NCBI GenBank assembly: GCA_029204225.1
Contig: CM055113.1
Span: 22,641,605 to 22,701,604, forward strand
From: Diphasiastrum complanatum
Lineage: Eukaryota > Streptophyta > Lycopodiopsida > Lycopodiales > Lycopodiaceae
Length of the DNA: 60,000 bases
Direction: 5' to 3'
This document shows positions 43,701-54,529 of the stretch, piece after piece. Position numbers and translations under genes: made by a program. The notes under the pieces were generated by a model that saw only the letters and a program-made list of their open reading frames with translations, was not told the origin of the DNA and did not search any database. Position 1 is the first letter of the stretch; each line of letters begins with the position of its first letter.

Positions 43701-46700
43701 CTAGCTTCAGATAGTTGTTAGAAAATTGAATGAGCAGTGATTTTTAACTTTCAAAGTGGCAAGCAAGAAAAGTTTAAAGGTAGTGAAAAAACCATATATT
43801 GATCTTATGTCTTGGATAATACCCAACGTAACAAGGAAATGTGTCATCTCCAACCAGTTAGAGAAAAAACAATATCTTCAACTGCACAAGCAACAGTCAA
43901 GTGCACCTGAAATGGCAGTTTTGGATAATACCCAACGTAACAAGGAAATGTGTCATCTCCAACCAATTAGAGAAAAAACAATATCTTCAACTGCACAAGC
44001 AACAGTCAAGTTCACCTGAAATGGCAGAAATGCGACGAGGCTGCGTACAGATGATTTTACAAGCTTTTCCCTTGCTCCACATATGATCAAGAATAAATTG
44101 GGGGACCTGTTACAGGGGAAAAAAGGTCCTTATAGATTATTAAAGTTAGATTTCTATACATGAACTACTGCAGCTGCATAACTGGAGGTTACAAAAACGA
44201 ATTAATCTAATGCACTAAGACTAACAAAACTTACATTCCTACTATCTATGTACAAAGAGACAAAGGAAAATATCACAAGGATTAGTGTTACATTCGTGTC
44301 AATTTATGAGCAGATGACTCTAAACAATTTCTTGACCACCTGCAGTTTCAGGCAAGCAGTGTTTCCTATTGAGAAATGAAAATGTGAATAGATTTATATT
44401 GGCATTTGCATATGCTTTGCCTGATATACGTGCCCAAGAAGGTCATAGAGGCTTTTAGAGGATTCACAATTGATACTTTTGAGGACTCAAAACAATTTTC
44501 AAAAGGATCTTGCGAGCAAAGATTATGCTGTCACAATGGTGTCGAATTCATACAAAGCTTTTGGTTCTTCCCGTTTCATTACACTTGACTGTTGATTGAA
44601 ATTATTTTTGAAGATGATTATGCTCTAACAATAGTATTAAATAAATACAGAAATATGACCTTAAGATTGTATTTTCAACACCCTGCTTTCCAACTATTAT
44701 ATTAATGCCAGTTCTAGGATAGTACCCAACATGCCAAAGGACACATGCAATCATCAACCGTCTGGAGTCCACCCACAAAGTCTTAATCCATCAACTCCAT
44801 CATGTGTAGCATGGAGCAGATCCCTATTTACTCATCAGCACCAAAAAGTAGGTGGAGGGCACAAGCACAAACATACTACCACATATTTTCGTGGTCTGGA
44901 AATTGAGATCCTTGGATGACCCTATCCCAAAAAGCCATAGATGCAATCAGACTCTAAAGTAGGAACCACTTTCTAAATCTGGACTTAAAATCTAATTCCA
45001 ACCATAGGGATGGACCCCTCATTGGCTAAAATGATTGGTCTATCACCTCATGTATATTATGTTTAAGATGCTCTAGATTTTAGCTGGTGTCTCATGAAAA
45101 CTGTGCTGTTATGACTCCACCTTGACACAGTTTGAAACATATTCCATGACTAAACTCAATTCTCGAATCACTTACAGTTTCCCTCACTTCAAATTCTTGG
45201 TCCCTAGTTTACTCAGTCTAAGTTTTAACCTACTACCTAGAGTGACTACAGTAGCCAAACCAAGAGGCAACTTATGATAGCCTTGGAAGGCTCTCTCTTT
45301 AAGCAAATAGTTGTATCGTGGTTCTGGACCCTAAAGCTACCCACATTTGTTTCAAATTGAAACAAGGCTTAGGTTCCTAGTTCAAGACATTGAAAAAACT
45401 CCATTGTTGCCCCTTAACCCTACTCTTTTCAAAAAAATACTCAACTTGGCTCACATGATAACGAAAATCAAGGCCTCTCAATTTTCCTTTATAGCTACAG
45501 CAGCAACAACGTGTTGCTCACGAAAGTTAAGAGCACAAATTTGTAATCATAAACTGACAATACCGATTCAACTTATGAAGTGGTATCCTGGAAGACAAGT
45601 AAGAGTGTTTTATCACCAAAAGTTTTGCAAGGAGAACAGCTCGTCAAACAAACCTGTGTTGTTTTACCGCAACCTGTTTCTCCAGCCACAAGAACTACCT
45701 GTTCTGGGGATTTGTAAACATAGGAATTGTAATTAGTCAGTTTTCTTCTACTACAAAAAACTACTTCCCTGACATCGGATAAAAGCATATCCATCATAAT
45801 AGAAAAATGCGAGAGATAACGACCATGCACCAAGTAGTAAAACTAGCCTTTTTTCTTGTAAGTGAAGACTCTATATAGAAAAATCTAACAAAAGAGAATT
45901 ATTAACTAAATGAAAGAATCTGAGTTTAGGCTTCGGTTTAGAAAACTAATACTGAAGACCCTTCACCTGTAGGGAATACTATTTCACCTGGTGATTACTA
46001 ACAAGTGATGTAATCTCATCCTTGAAAGATGTTATTGGAAGCTTTGCCCTCTGCTTTGCAATCTACACATTTGAAAAGCCATAGAGCAATCAATATATAC
46101 ATGTTGTCTAGGATAACGCCTGAAATAACAAAGGAGGCATGCAATCTCTAACTCTATGGAGTCCAGCCACAAATGCTTAGAGCATCAACTTCATCATGCA
46201 TACGAATCAATGACTGAATACGACCTAATCAGGAGGTTAACCATAAGACTGCAAATGAGTATGAGGCCATTCCCCATCATCAAGTGCACGATTTCAATAT
46301 ATGAAACATGAACGCCATAAAGTGGATAAAGCATAATAACCTCTTGAAGTGCTGGCATGTTTCGAATTCGAGCTGCAAGCATTGAAACTTGTTTTGTGAT
46401 TTCATTTGGACCCATCAAAGAGTTCTGGTTATGTTTCTTGTTGATGAAAAAATTTCTGCTCTGATAATCTTTTTCAGCTGTCACAGACGATAGCTCCACA
46501 GTTCCAGCAAGTTCATCTTCACTTGGAGGAAAGCGCCTGAAAAGCTCTGCAATTACTTCACGAGTCTCCACTGATAGGGAAAGAGGGGTCACGGGACATT
46601 GTCCACTCTCTTGATTTTTAGCTGTCTTAAAAACAGAGATACATCTCTGACTCCCCTTACTGCAGGCAATCCTTTTTAAGTATTAATTCCTGAAGAAAAT

Positions 46701-49700
46701 ATACTCAGTTGGAAATTTAACTGTGCTACAATACAGAAACAAAGCCTGCTTATCATAGTCTGTTGGAAAATCAAATATCTGCTGGATCACAACTAGATTA
46801 AAAGCTCTGCTTCAAGAAATATTCTCCAAATCGAAGCTTTCTAAACCCAAATGAATCGTTAACTATAAACCGGCTGTAACACAAAGGCTTCCTATGGTTA
46901 TCCCAAGTTCCCAACTATAAGCAACAAATTCTAAACACCTTCTTCTGTAAAATGTCCATTGGCTTAATAGAAAAAGGTTAATCTTCAACTCCTGAAGAAA
47001 TTGAAGGTAAACAATTATAAAATCTTTGCTTGAAAGAGGCTAGTTCAAGAAATAGAAAATCACCTACCCATAACTTTTTGACTTGAATCCCATTTTCAAG
47101 CATAAATCATGCACAACTGCCCTATCATGATTGCTTAGCCCGGCTTCAAAGGTCATTTCTGCAAAAAAAAAAAAAAAAAGAGCACAAGCCACTTTGTTAT
47201 ATTCACAAGAAACTTGTGCAGCAACACACAAGATGCAAACATATGCGCTAAACTCCATATTGTGACGGCTCTGCTCAGCATAGTTTGAGCAATCGCAGGT
47301 CAGGATGACCTTTCTTTTGGGCTTTCAAATGATATTGAAGTAGTCACTTGATATTGGACCACAATTTATGGAGATTGTGTGAACCTTGATTTGGATTCAT
47401 TCTCCATCGCAATGCAAGTTTCAAAACCAGATGTCAAAACTTTCAAAACATGGTTCTTTTGGGAAAATTGTACTATAGTTGCACAGCATTCCAGAACGCA
47501 TAAAGAACAATTGTTCTGGCACGCTCCAGGAATTTTTTAGTGTTGCATTCTGGAACATTGTACAGATTACCTTTGTTTTGATGATTTTGGTTTGTTGCAT
47601 TTAATAAGGTAGATGAAACAGACATTGTCAACAGCCAAAATGAAGCTTCCAGATAAATCAGAGTAGCCAAAACTACACTTCAAAATTCAATTATTGATCA
47701 ATAGTTTAATCCGGAATTTGTTCTCTGCAGTAATTAAAAGTTAGTACATCTACACAAGCAAATGTCAAAGGGGTTGGCAGAGGTCGAAGGAGGAAGTGGA
47801 AGTCAAAGGTGATGGAGGCCTATGCCACATATCTATTATAATGAATGTGGTATGTAAAGGGAAACCTTAGCTAGAATACAATTACTGATGAGATTGTCTA
47901 GCAGGTGCGAAGTTGTGAACTGACCCTATCTAATGAGGTATATAAGAATACATTTGTCCTCTAGCTTCTATGTAATCGATAGTTCAGGTATAGAAAATAC
48001 ATCAACAATATATGCCTTTTGTAGATGGATACTACAAACCAGAAGTGCAAGCCTGTAGGGCAAGATGCTTATCTCAAGCTCCACTTTGCATGCATGGGTG
48101 CCACACAAGTTTGTTCAGAGTCAAGCACAGAAACTGAACCTTAAGAACAATCTTTCCAGATTATAGAGAAGCTCAACCCTTTAACAAAGTGTCTTCAATT
48201 TTTTGCACTTTTAGAAATAATAAATGACAGTTAGTTTTGGTTAAGTTGGACCCAATTTTAGTCTTCTGATTTGGCTGAAAAATCAACACCCTTGCTGATT
48301 TTACAAAGTGAAGATCCGCTTCTCTTTGCTTGTTAAAGAAAGCGCTAATTTTTTTTGTGATGATCCGATCACATTCCGAGGCTGAATATTGGACGGCATA
48401 TTACCATTTGTAGGGTGTTTGCAACAGCCCTATCCGTGTGTGTATTGTTCACACTTTTTGGCAAGAAAGAAGGCTTCCACAAAAAGCTTTGTTGGAGGCT
48501 AACCTAATTCTTTGTTTGCTGGTTTTTTGAGTTTGTAATGCAATTTCAGGCTGAAATTTTCAGCACACAAGGTTTGTAGGAGGGCGGCTTCCTATATCCA
48601 TCTAATGTGTGGTTTCGACACATTCCGGTGCTGATTTTTCAGATTTGATACTTGCTGGTTTTTGTGCCTTTTAGGGCACATTTAGGGTTTGAAAACGTTT
48701 ATATTCTTGGCTGGTTCCTATGGCAAGAGATTTGGGAGCAATTTATACTTGTTCGGGCGAAGATATGTTGGATGGCACCAACTATTCTTCATGGAGTTGC
48801 GAGCTGAGGTTTGGCATCGACGTGCTGATCAAGATTTTATCGGTAACAAGATCTATCTTATATCATTTGAGATTTTGCAAGACCTCTAAAAGTGCTTGGG
48901 AAACACTTATAAAGATATACCGAATAAAGGATTCATCATCATGCTTTCACCTCTCTACTTCATCCTCTTTGAAGGTAGAAGGGCAAAGGCATGCAAAGTT
49001 TAATCATTATCTTTCTACAAGCTGGTTTTTCTCTTGAAGATGGTGGACAGCAGATTCAGCCATGGTTTATTGATCATTTTCAGCCTATGTTACATCGTGA
49101 GCATCCTATTATGCATCGGGAACGGCCTGTGGAAGGTTTTTGGATAGCAAGGTCCACATTTTGAACACTTTGGACAGCAAAGTGTTGGTGATTTTGTGGC
49201 TGTTGGACAGCCTGCTACAGCCTCTTGTTGGCTGTCCGAGTCTTTGCGGGATAACAAAGCATCTTTTTACCTTGGAGGAAACACACATGCCTCACCAAAA
49301 TCAGTACCTTATGCTGATTTTCCTGTTTTGATGCTTACTTCTTATGATGACGGTGTTGTCTTACCTAGCGTTGGTGAGCAGATCATTGATAGTAAGATTT
49401 GGGAGGATGTGATGGTAAAAGAGTATCATACTCTTCTTTATGTTTCTTGTGGTAAGAAGACATATGGAATAACGTGGGAACCATTGATGGATTGCAAATC
49501 CATATTTCGGCTTGTGGCTGGTTTTTTGGTTATCTACTTTGGATGGAGCATGCTTGTCTTCACTCTTCGACTTGATGCTACCGCACTTCATATTCTACAT
49601 CTCTTCTACATCGGGCATGATTGGGGCTGAAATTTCGCCTACTTCGACTACTTCAAGCTGAAGTTTTTTTGGCGGCATTAAGCTTGGACATCAAGCTACA

Positions 49701-51973
49701 TCTTTTCTTTTTCAGCTACATGGAGTTTTGGGCAATATGCAACACTTTGCATTTTTGTCGCAATTTTTCATACTTCATGTCATGTTATGTTTTTTACATT
49801 ATCATTTAAGGAGTGTGTTAGAAATAATAAATGATAATGTTAGTTTCCTATAGGTTACTTTGACCCAAAAGGTCGAGGCTTGTGTAACCATGGGTTAGGT
49901 TTATTATTTAGACCATGTTTAGTCAGTTTTAATTAAGTTGGACCCAATTTTGGTCTAGTAGTTCCAAGTAAAGTCTAACTATGTTGGGACCCTATCTTGA
50001 CTTTTGGGAGTGCCCTATAATTAGTAGTAAGTTTGGAAGGTTCTAGAACTTAGAGCTTGGAAGAGTCTAGGCCCTTGGAAGGCCTATTTATATGTACTCA
50101 TTGTTCATTTGTAATTCATTCCCTTTTAAGCATTGCTACTACTTTCTCTCTCCTTGAGGGCGCTTAACCCTCTCCCTCGTCTTCTTCTTCTTATGTACGG
50201 AGCTTGAATGTTAGAAGGATCTTGGCACTTTGATTTCCTACATGCACTACTAGAGCATGCAATATATTTCATGTTAGTTTGTTACATGCTCTAATTTGGC
50301 AAGATGAGGGCTATAATCTAAATTTTCCAAATGATCCACATTTGTTTCCTTTTCTTCTAGATACTATCCTCCCAATGCGATTATAGCATAGTCAATTTGT
50401 CATCAAATATAGTATTAGGTCATGTTGTGGATGGAAATCCAATTGATGAGGCCACATGGGAGCCTAAATACTTCTTTGCTTATAGATCATTGATACAAGA
50501 TCAAGCCATACTCTTGCAGCTACCATTCAATCTCAAGCTAGGTTACACAAATCAAGTCAATAATTTTGCAACAATCAACTATTTATTTTCATATTTGCAT
50601 TTTGTCCAACATTGAGGACAATATTTTCGTTACTGGGAAGGAACTATGGAGATTTACTGAAAATCTTATAGTTGGGCTAATCATTGTTTTGGCTGCTAAG
50701 GCGTCATTTTCACATAAGACCCAGGACTACCAAGAATTGGCATTGCAATTTCAGTGTAGTTTTTCTTTTGGAAAAAAATTTATGATCTCACAAATTGATA
50801 TGATAAGTAACTTGATTGTACAGCACATTACAATGAACTTAAAAGCACCTTTGTCTCTTTATGGAAGTTCAGTATGAATTTTCTACAAGAAGCTTTATTG
50901 CATGGATCAGTTTTTCAATTCTTTACACTTCCAAAAAATATTCAGAGCTCAATGAGTTAAAAACTTGTTAGTTGGAATTATTGAAGAGTGTTCCTTTGCA
51001 AATTTTGTGCGGGATTTGAGAAGGAGAAAAATAAGAAGTCAAGTAGCTCATAATTATCTGAATGACCACTCAAACAGCAACGTTGCTACGCGTGATGCAT
51101 CCCAAGCAGCACTAAAAGGAACACAAAATACGATAAACTAGCATAAATAAATATATCCAGCAGCACCCTAAGATCAACAATGCTAACGTAGAAGAGACTC
51201 TAGCTATTTTGAGGGTTGTAGTAGATGTAGAAGTTGTAACTACCTTGATATTATCCAAATGCCATGGTTCGGCACAATCAATCGTTTCCTTTAACAGAAT
51301 TAACCTTTATTTACTAGCATAGAGTTACAGTAATTAGCTTTAAGGCTATTTTCTACGTGTCAATAGAACCAACTTGGCAAATATGAGATCTCCATTCAGG
51401 CGTTTAATATGACATTATCCTTTGACAGATTTGAAAGAATGAGGAATTTGAGATGGCATTATTCCTTCATAAACTGAAACAACGTGCGCAACCTCAAACA
51501 TCAATGCTTAAGAAAATTCATCAACAATGCAAAAAAAACCCTAACTTGCAAGCATTTTTCCCCGAGATTCCTTTACTCAAATTAGCAAAGAAACAGCAAA
51601 ACCATCACTACCAAGGTTCATGATCCGCATAGAGCCGCCTGAAAAAACAGAAATTTGAAGTAACATGATTGCCAAGCTATGTTTCTCCCGCCAGCCAATG
51701 ACAAAGGAAACAAAGGATGCTATGGATGGTAAGCAACACACTCAATATGCTTTACGTCTACATGTTTCAAATCAAGCTCTGCTCTACTCGAAACACCTCA
51801 CCTCTTTCGGCGCTATCTCTGAAACGCTCAAGTCGCTCCGAAAGACTGATCCGATCCGCCTCCGAGACAGGTCGCAATCCTGAAGCCATACCGCCTCGAC
51901 CTCCACCTCTGCCTCCCCGCCCCCCCCGCCCTCCACGTCCTCCTCCAGCCTGCTTTCCGCCGCTCGATGCCAT
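31726..51973 (-). CDS. DExH6: DEIH-box RNA helicase with R3H and ankyrin domains (NIH/HVT1 type), 14 coding exons
   Basis: Coding exons: 51973-51802, 47158-47068, 46659-46341, 46062-45988, 45698-45654, 44106-44016, 43443-43385, 39804-39631, 35329-35277, 35181-35148, 34923-34834, 34545-33529, 33356-32271, 32109-31726. All introns are GT-AG and phases agree, giving 1,229 residues without a stop. The start ATG at 51973 opens [11 protein letters not shown] and an RGG-rich tail (about 10-30). R3H domain about 45-110 ([20 protein letters not shown], then [10 protein letters not shown]). RecA1: Walker [10 protein letters not shown] 225-233, TQPRR 255-259, DEIH 343-346, SAT 375-377. Ankyrin repeats about 455-535 ([24 protein letters not shown]) lie between RecA1 and RecA2. 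RecA2: [21 protein letters not shown] 649-658, QREGRAGR 696-703. HA2/OB region about 741-1030, acidic run 1028-1049, basic Ser/Arg tail. The R3H-DEIH-ankyrin order is that of plant nuclear DEIH-box helicases NIH and HVT1 (ATP-driven RNA/DNA unwinding, nucleus). Assignment to one Arabidopsis paralogue is inference. Confidence 0.94.
35930..36035 (+). pseudogene. Gypsy integrase relic in helicase intron 8
   Basis: Antisense to the gene, two adjacent frames give [15 protein letters not shown] and then [15 protein letters not shown]. These resemble the gypsy integrase core stretch around KHPxTAxxVAxxF...KLHGxPxSIxSDRD. The usual following sequence with the second Asp context is unreadable. Fragment of about 35 codons. 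Confidence 0.55.
40160..40786 (+). pseudogene. Gypsy RT/RNase H relic flanked by direct repeats, intron 7
   Basis: At about 40460-40700 the plus strand reads [28 protein letters not shown], a break, [26 protein letters not shown], stop, [12 protein letters not shown]. This is the RT connection/RNase H segment of Ty3/gypsy (family pattern LETDASxxxxGAVL...YSxxxKELLAIV). On both sides lie ~90-base direct repeats, 40160-40250 and 40696-40786, beginning TACCAAAATG. Antisense to the helicase and entirely intronic. Confidence 0.75.
41265..41655 (+). repeat. Pair of diverged direct repeats in intron 7
   Basis: ATCTCAAGATCTGAAGATA (about 41278) and ATCTCAAGATCTGAAAATA (about 41588) head two ~70-base stretches with matching landmarks (ATATGGAA, TTACATGT or TTACGTGT, CCACYAG). 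Nature unknown; probably transposon remnants. Confidence 0.45.
43809..44029. repeat. Tandem duplication spanning the exon 6 donor site
   Basis: Two ~110-base copies, 43809-43919 and 43920-44029, differ at only about three positions. The right-hand copy contains the last 14 or so coding bases of exon 6 and its 5' splice site (CAG|GTGAAC). The left-hand copy holds a second CAG|GTGCAC donor-like site 109 bases into the intron. Use of the second site would add 109 bases and shift the frame. Confidence 0.92.
44715..46200 (+). repeat. Dispersed intronic repeat, two further copies
   Basis: About 44715-44805 (intron 5) and 46107-46200 (intron 3) share AGGATARYRCC, CAAAGGA, CATGCAATC, GGAGTCCA, CCACAAA and CATCAACT, CATCATG in the same order. 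The two copies duplicated at 43809-44029 share the first half (GGATAATACCCAACGT, AAGGAAAT). A short repeat family, possibly a SINE or MITE, in at least four copies in one gene. Confidence 0.6.
48206..50230 (+). mobile_element. Degenerate copia-derived element in intron 1, antisense
   Basis: A 3' LTR-like sequence starts at 49816 (TGTTAGAAATAATAAATG) after a purine tract (TTTAAGGAGTG). It has a TATA-like TATTTATATGTAC at about 50088 and runs to roughly 50230. At 48206 TTAGAAATAATAAATGA and GTTAAGTTGGACCCAATTTT recur with the middle deleted, marking the other LTR. Between them, 48720-49020 reads as copia gag ([36 protein letters not shown]). Nothing resembling protease, integrase or RT was seen, so it looks like a gag-only or heavily deleted copia. 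Confidence 0.65.
50405..50500 (+). pseudogene. Chromodomain-like relic in intron 1
   Basis: Plus-strand codons give [20 protein letters not shown], which fits the second half of a gypsy chromodomain (family pattern EATWEPxxxL...LI). The flanking codons are unreadable. A short fragment; identification rests on this block alone. Confidence 0.5.
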
Positions 51974-52164
51974 CGTCGTCTCAGCGCAGCGCAGCGCTAG
52001 GCAGCCACTATTCCTTAAGTCGCGATCCTCTCCTCTCTTTGTAAAGAGATCATGAGAAGAAGGAAAACGAGAGAGAGAGGCGCCAGAAATAAAGCCTCCC
52101 TTCTTTAATAACAAGGAGGAGAATGATGAAAGAAGAGGAATAGAGTTTCGGTTCTCCCACTTCA

Positions 52165-52225
<61 letters not shown>
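51974..52225 (-). promoter_or_regulatory. Proximal upstream region / 5' UTR of the helicase gene
   Basis: The sequence upstream of the ATG is GA-rich on the coding strand and includes the CT/GA microsatellite at 52167-52223. An in-frame ATG at 52165 would add 64 residues, but that extension begins at the edge of the microsatellite. The downstream ATG sits in a better context (ACGATGGC), starts an MASSGG-type N-terminus and leads straight into the RGG tail, so it is preferred. No clear TATA box was seen. Confidence 0.5.
52167..52223. repeat. (CT)n microsatellite
   Basis: 57 bases of near-perfect CT repeats, about 190 bases upstream of the helicase start codon. GA/CT tracts are common in plant 5' leaders. 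Confidence 0.97.
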
Positions 52226-52226
<1 letters not shown>

Positions 52227-52546
52227 GGGCATGCGTTTGTCTAATTAGACCACTTTCATAAGGTATAGCTTTTTGGTTTAGGGCAAAGCCCTAGCCGGAT
52301 GGGACTTTCCTTGGCGTAAAAATTTGATTTGTGGTCAATGAAAAAAGTTAAATGTTTGCTTGGATGTGTGTTTAAAACGTCAACGAGAGAGTGCTCAAAG
52401 TTAATTGCTTGTTTATAGAGCTAACGCGAGCGATTATATGCACGAGAGCATTAAGTCCCTAAAGCCTATTAGGGACGCAATCACAAGAATACAACATGAA
52501 AATATCCACATAGCATCCAAAGGAGGTCCTCGGGTGAAAAATAATT

Positions 52547-52918
52547 TCGCGTGAATATAGGCGTGGATACTACCGCGTGGAACATCCACCCGTGGATTAT
52601 CCACAGGAATATCATTTCCGACAACAACTATATGCTTGTGGCCGAAAACCAGAATATTTAAATTGTGTGGAATATCCACGCGTGGACAGCATCGTCCGAC
52701 TCCAAATACTGGTCCCCAGCCAATGGCAGTTTCGCGTGGATTATCCACGCCATAATGAATTTTTAAAAAAAAAGGTCGACTTTTGTGTGGATATGATGTG
52801 GATAATTATCCACGCCTAAATAATCCACGCACTACCCACACAAATTCCAAAGAGTGGGGGTCGTAGATAACGTATGGAAAGTTTTCCACGCGTGTATGTT
52901 CCACGCAAAAATAATTAT
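52547..52918. repeat. Cluster of GTGGA / TCCAC inverted half-sites
   Basis: About 370 bases contain some 15 or more copies of GTGGA or TCCAC, many with flanking CGC, and several as full palindromes: CGTGGATTATCCACAG (about 52591), GTGGAATATCCACGCGTGGA (about 52667), CGTGGATTATCCACGC (about 52735), GTGGATAATTATCCACGC (about 52798). A later pair reads TTTTCCACGCGTG (about 52872) and TTCCACGC (about 52899). No ORF explains it. It lies 570-950 bases upstream of the helicase ATG. A regulatory array, a hairpin-rich transposon or a decayed satellite are all possible. Confidence 0.7.
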
Positions 52919-53787
52919 GACAAAACAAAAAAAAAAAAGAAATTTGGCGGGGCAACCGAATGGTTCCCTCCTCGTTTTTAGTTTTTTGTGCGATGTTTTT
53001 GTACTATAAAAACTCCTCGTTTTTTCTTCTGTGTGACAAGAAAAAGAAGAGATAAGAGATAAGAGAGAAGTGAGTGAAAATGAATGACATTTTTCTTATT
53101 GTTAGTGTTTTGCTTGTGATTGTTAATGACATTTTCCTTATTATTAGTGTTTTGCTTGTATTTCTTTTATGATCATATTCTTTTAGTATAAGTTCTAACG
53201 TCTTTTGTTTTTGTGATGTAGACTTGGATATGTAAAATAAGAAAAGAGAGTTCATTGCAAAGGATTACAGGATCAAGCGCAAAGGGAAGAGCAAGATTTG
53301 CAAAACAATGGAGATAAAATTATTGAAAGAGAAAAAGGATCGACAAGAAAAGGAATACTAGGCAAGCATTCACTTAAGAGGTAAATCAAAGTGACATTCA
53401 TTTCTATTCTACATTGCATTACATCATATTTCTATTCTACATATATTATACATTGCATCATTTCTATTCTACATAGAATATACATTTCATTCCAAATGAA
53501 AATCATGTGCTTGAAGATCAATTTACATTGCATTCAATTCATAAATAGACTATACATTGCATTTAATTCATGAATAAGTGCATTTGCATCCAATGGAAAA
53601 ATATGCAATCAACATTTTTTTGTCTCAATTTTGTAGTAGCAAAACATTTTTATTAATGATAAAAAAAAAATGTACAATTTCATAAACATCGAGGAGGAAA
53701 TCAATTCCCCCTTCACCCATTGCCTCTTTCAAAGGCCTTACATTCTGTACTAATATATAATTCATACATAAAAAAGAGAAAAGATAA
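52919..53787. other. AT-rich non-coding stretch
   Basis: No gene recognised. A short imperfect repeat (TTCTTATTGTTAGTGTTTTG / TCCTTATTATTAGTGTTTTG at about 53092 and 53136) and runs of CATTGCATT-like words (53400-53580) are present. Confidence 0.45.
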
Positions 53788-54486
53788 TCCTAATCGTGAC
53801 CATTATCTCCCTCATCGCTTCCAGCTTCATCTTGTAGGTTCACATTGACGTCCACATCATCAACCTCCCCTTCACTTTCATTTACATCCTCCTAGGGGTT
53901 TTCCAGTACATGTAAGAGCCTCTCAACATTTTCTTTAAATCTTGAACGCTTGTAGATGTAGAGCCTTTCTACAAAATAGAAAAATATGTTCCATTGTTAT
54001 TGAGATTAAACTAATTTACATCGCAAACAATTAAAAATTAATAAATACATAATAAAGATTAAGAGTTTATGATTGGTTGCATCCCATGTGATATCATATA
54101 AGCTTTATCAATAATCGTAGCCTTGCTTATACTCTTCAACGGTCATGTGCCTTCCGCAATCACTAAGCTACATAAAACAAAAAAAAATAGTTTAGTCGTA
54201 AAAGATATGTTAGCAATAGAAAGCATTAACAATCTCAATACAAAATTAGAACTATAGAGAAAAAGATTGCACTTACAAATTGGGCCTCTAGATTGCTCCT
54301 TTCTCCCGATCTCAAATGGTTTTGTCCATGTTTTGCAATCTTCTCAGCGGCGGCTTTGTGTTGTTGCTCATATTTGCCAGGATTGTTTTGCAATAACTCT
54401 CCTTTCACCTTCCTCCAATCTCGTTTGGAGCACCATCTAGGATTTGAGACGATGCGAAATGTGCACTCAGAAAATGCAAATTCCAG
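53788..54486 (-). pseudogene. Unrecognised multi-exon gene or transposase fragment
   Basis: Minus strand. A likely exon at 54486-54277 lies between TTCTAG and GTAAGTGC and reads FAFSECTFRIVSNPRWCSKR, DWRKVKGELL, EQQHKAAAEKIAKHGQNHLR. It joins in phase to 54167-54108, LSDCGRHMTVEEYKQGYDY and a TGA. A further block (about 53960-53790) after TTTTGTAG reads RLYIYKRSRFKENVERLLHV, a TAG, then an acidic tail (EVDDVDVNVN, DEAGSDEGDN). The splice signals and composition suggest a real former gene. I do not recognise the family; a plant transposase-associated protein is one option. Confidence 0.4.
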
Positions 54487-54529
54487 CTAGAACTCTGGTG
54501 ACAAACTGATAAAAATCTCGAACGATTGG

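Noticed and set aside
45698-45790. Upstream extension of exon 5 (reading [15 protein letters not shown] before VVLVAGETG)
   Set aside because: It is open, but phase does not fit exon 3 or 4. The sequence looks like a branch point (CTGACTAAT) plus acceptor, and the separate 75-base exon at 45988-46062 supplies the family-like [14 protein letters not shown] segment.
46570-46605. Shorter exon 3 using an acceptor just before GQCPVTP
   Set aside because: The acceptor at 46660 (CTGCAG) has a better context and restores the R3H tail [10 protein letters not shown] expected for the family, in the same phase.
51974-52165. N-terminal extension of the helicase from an ATG at 52165
   Set aside because: The frame is open but starts at the edge of a CT microsatellite and adds a Ser/Leu-rich stretch unlike the family. 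The ATG at 51973 has better context and leads straight into the RGG region.
52591-52612. TTATCCACA words resembling bacterial DnaA boxes
   Set aside because: The surroundings are plainly plant nuclear DNA. The words are part of the wider GTGGA/TCCAC palindrome cluster, so a bacterial-type origin is not supported.
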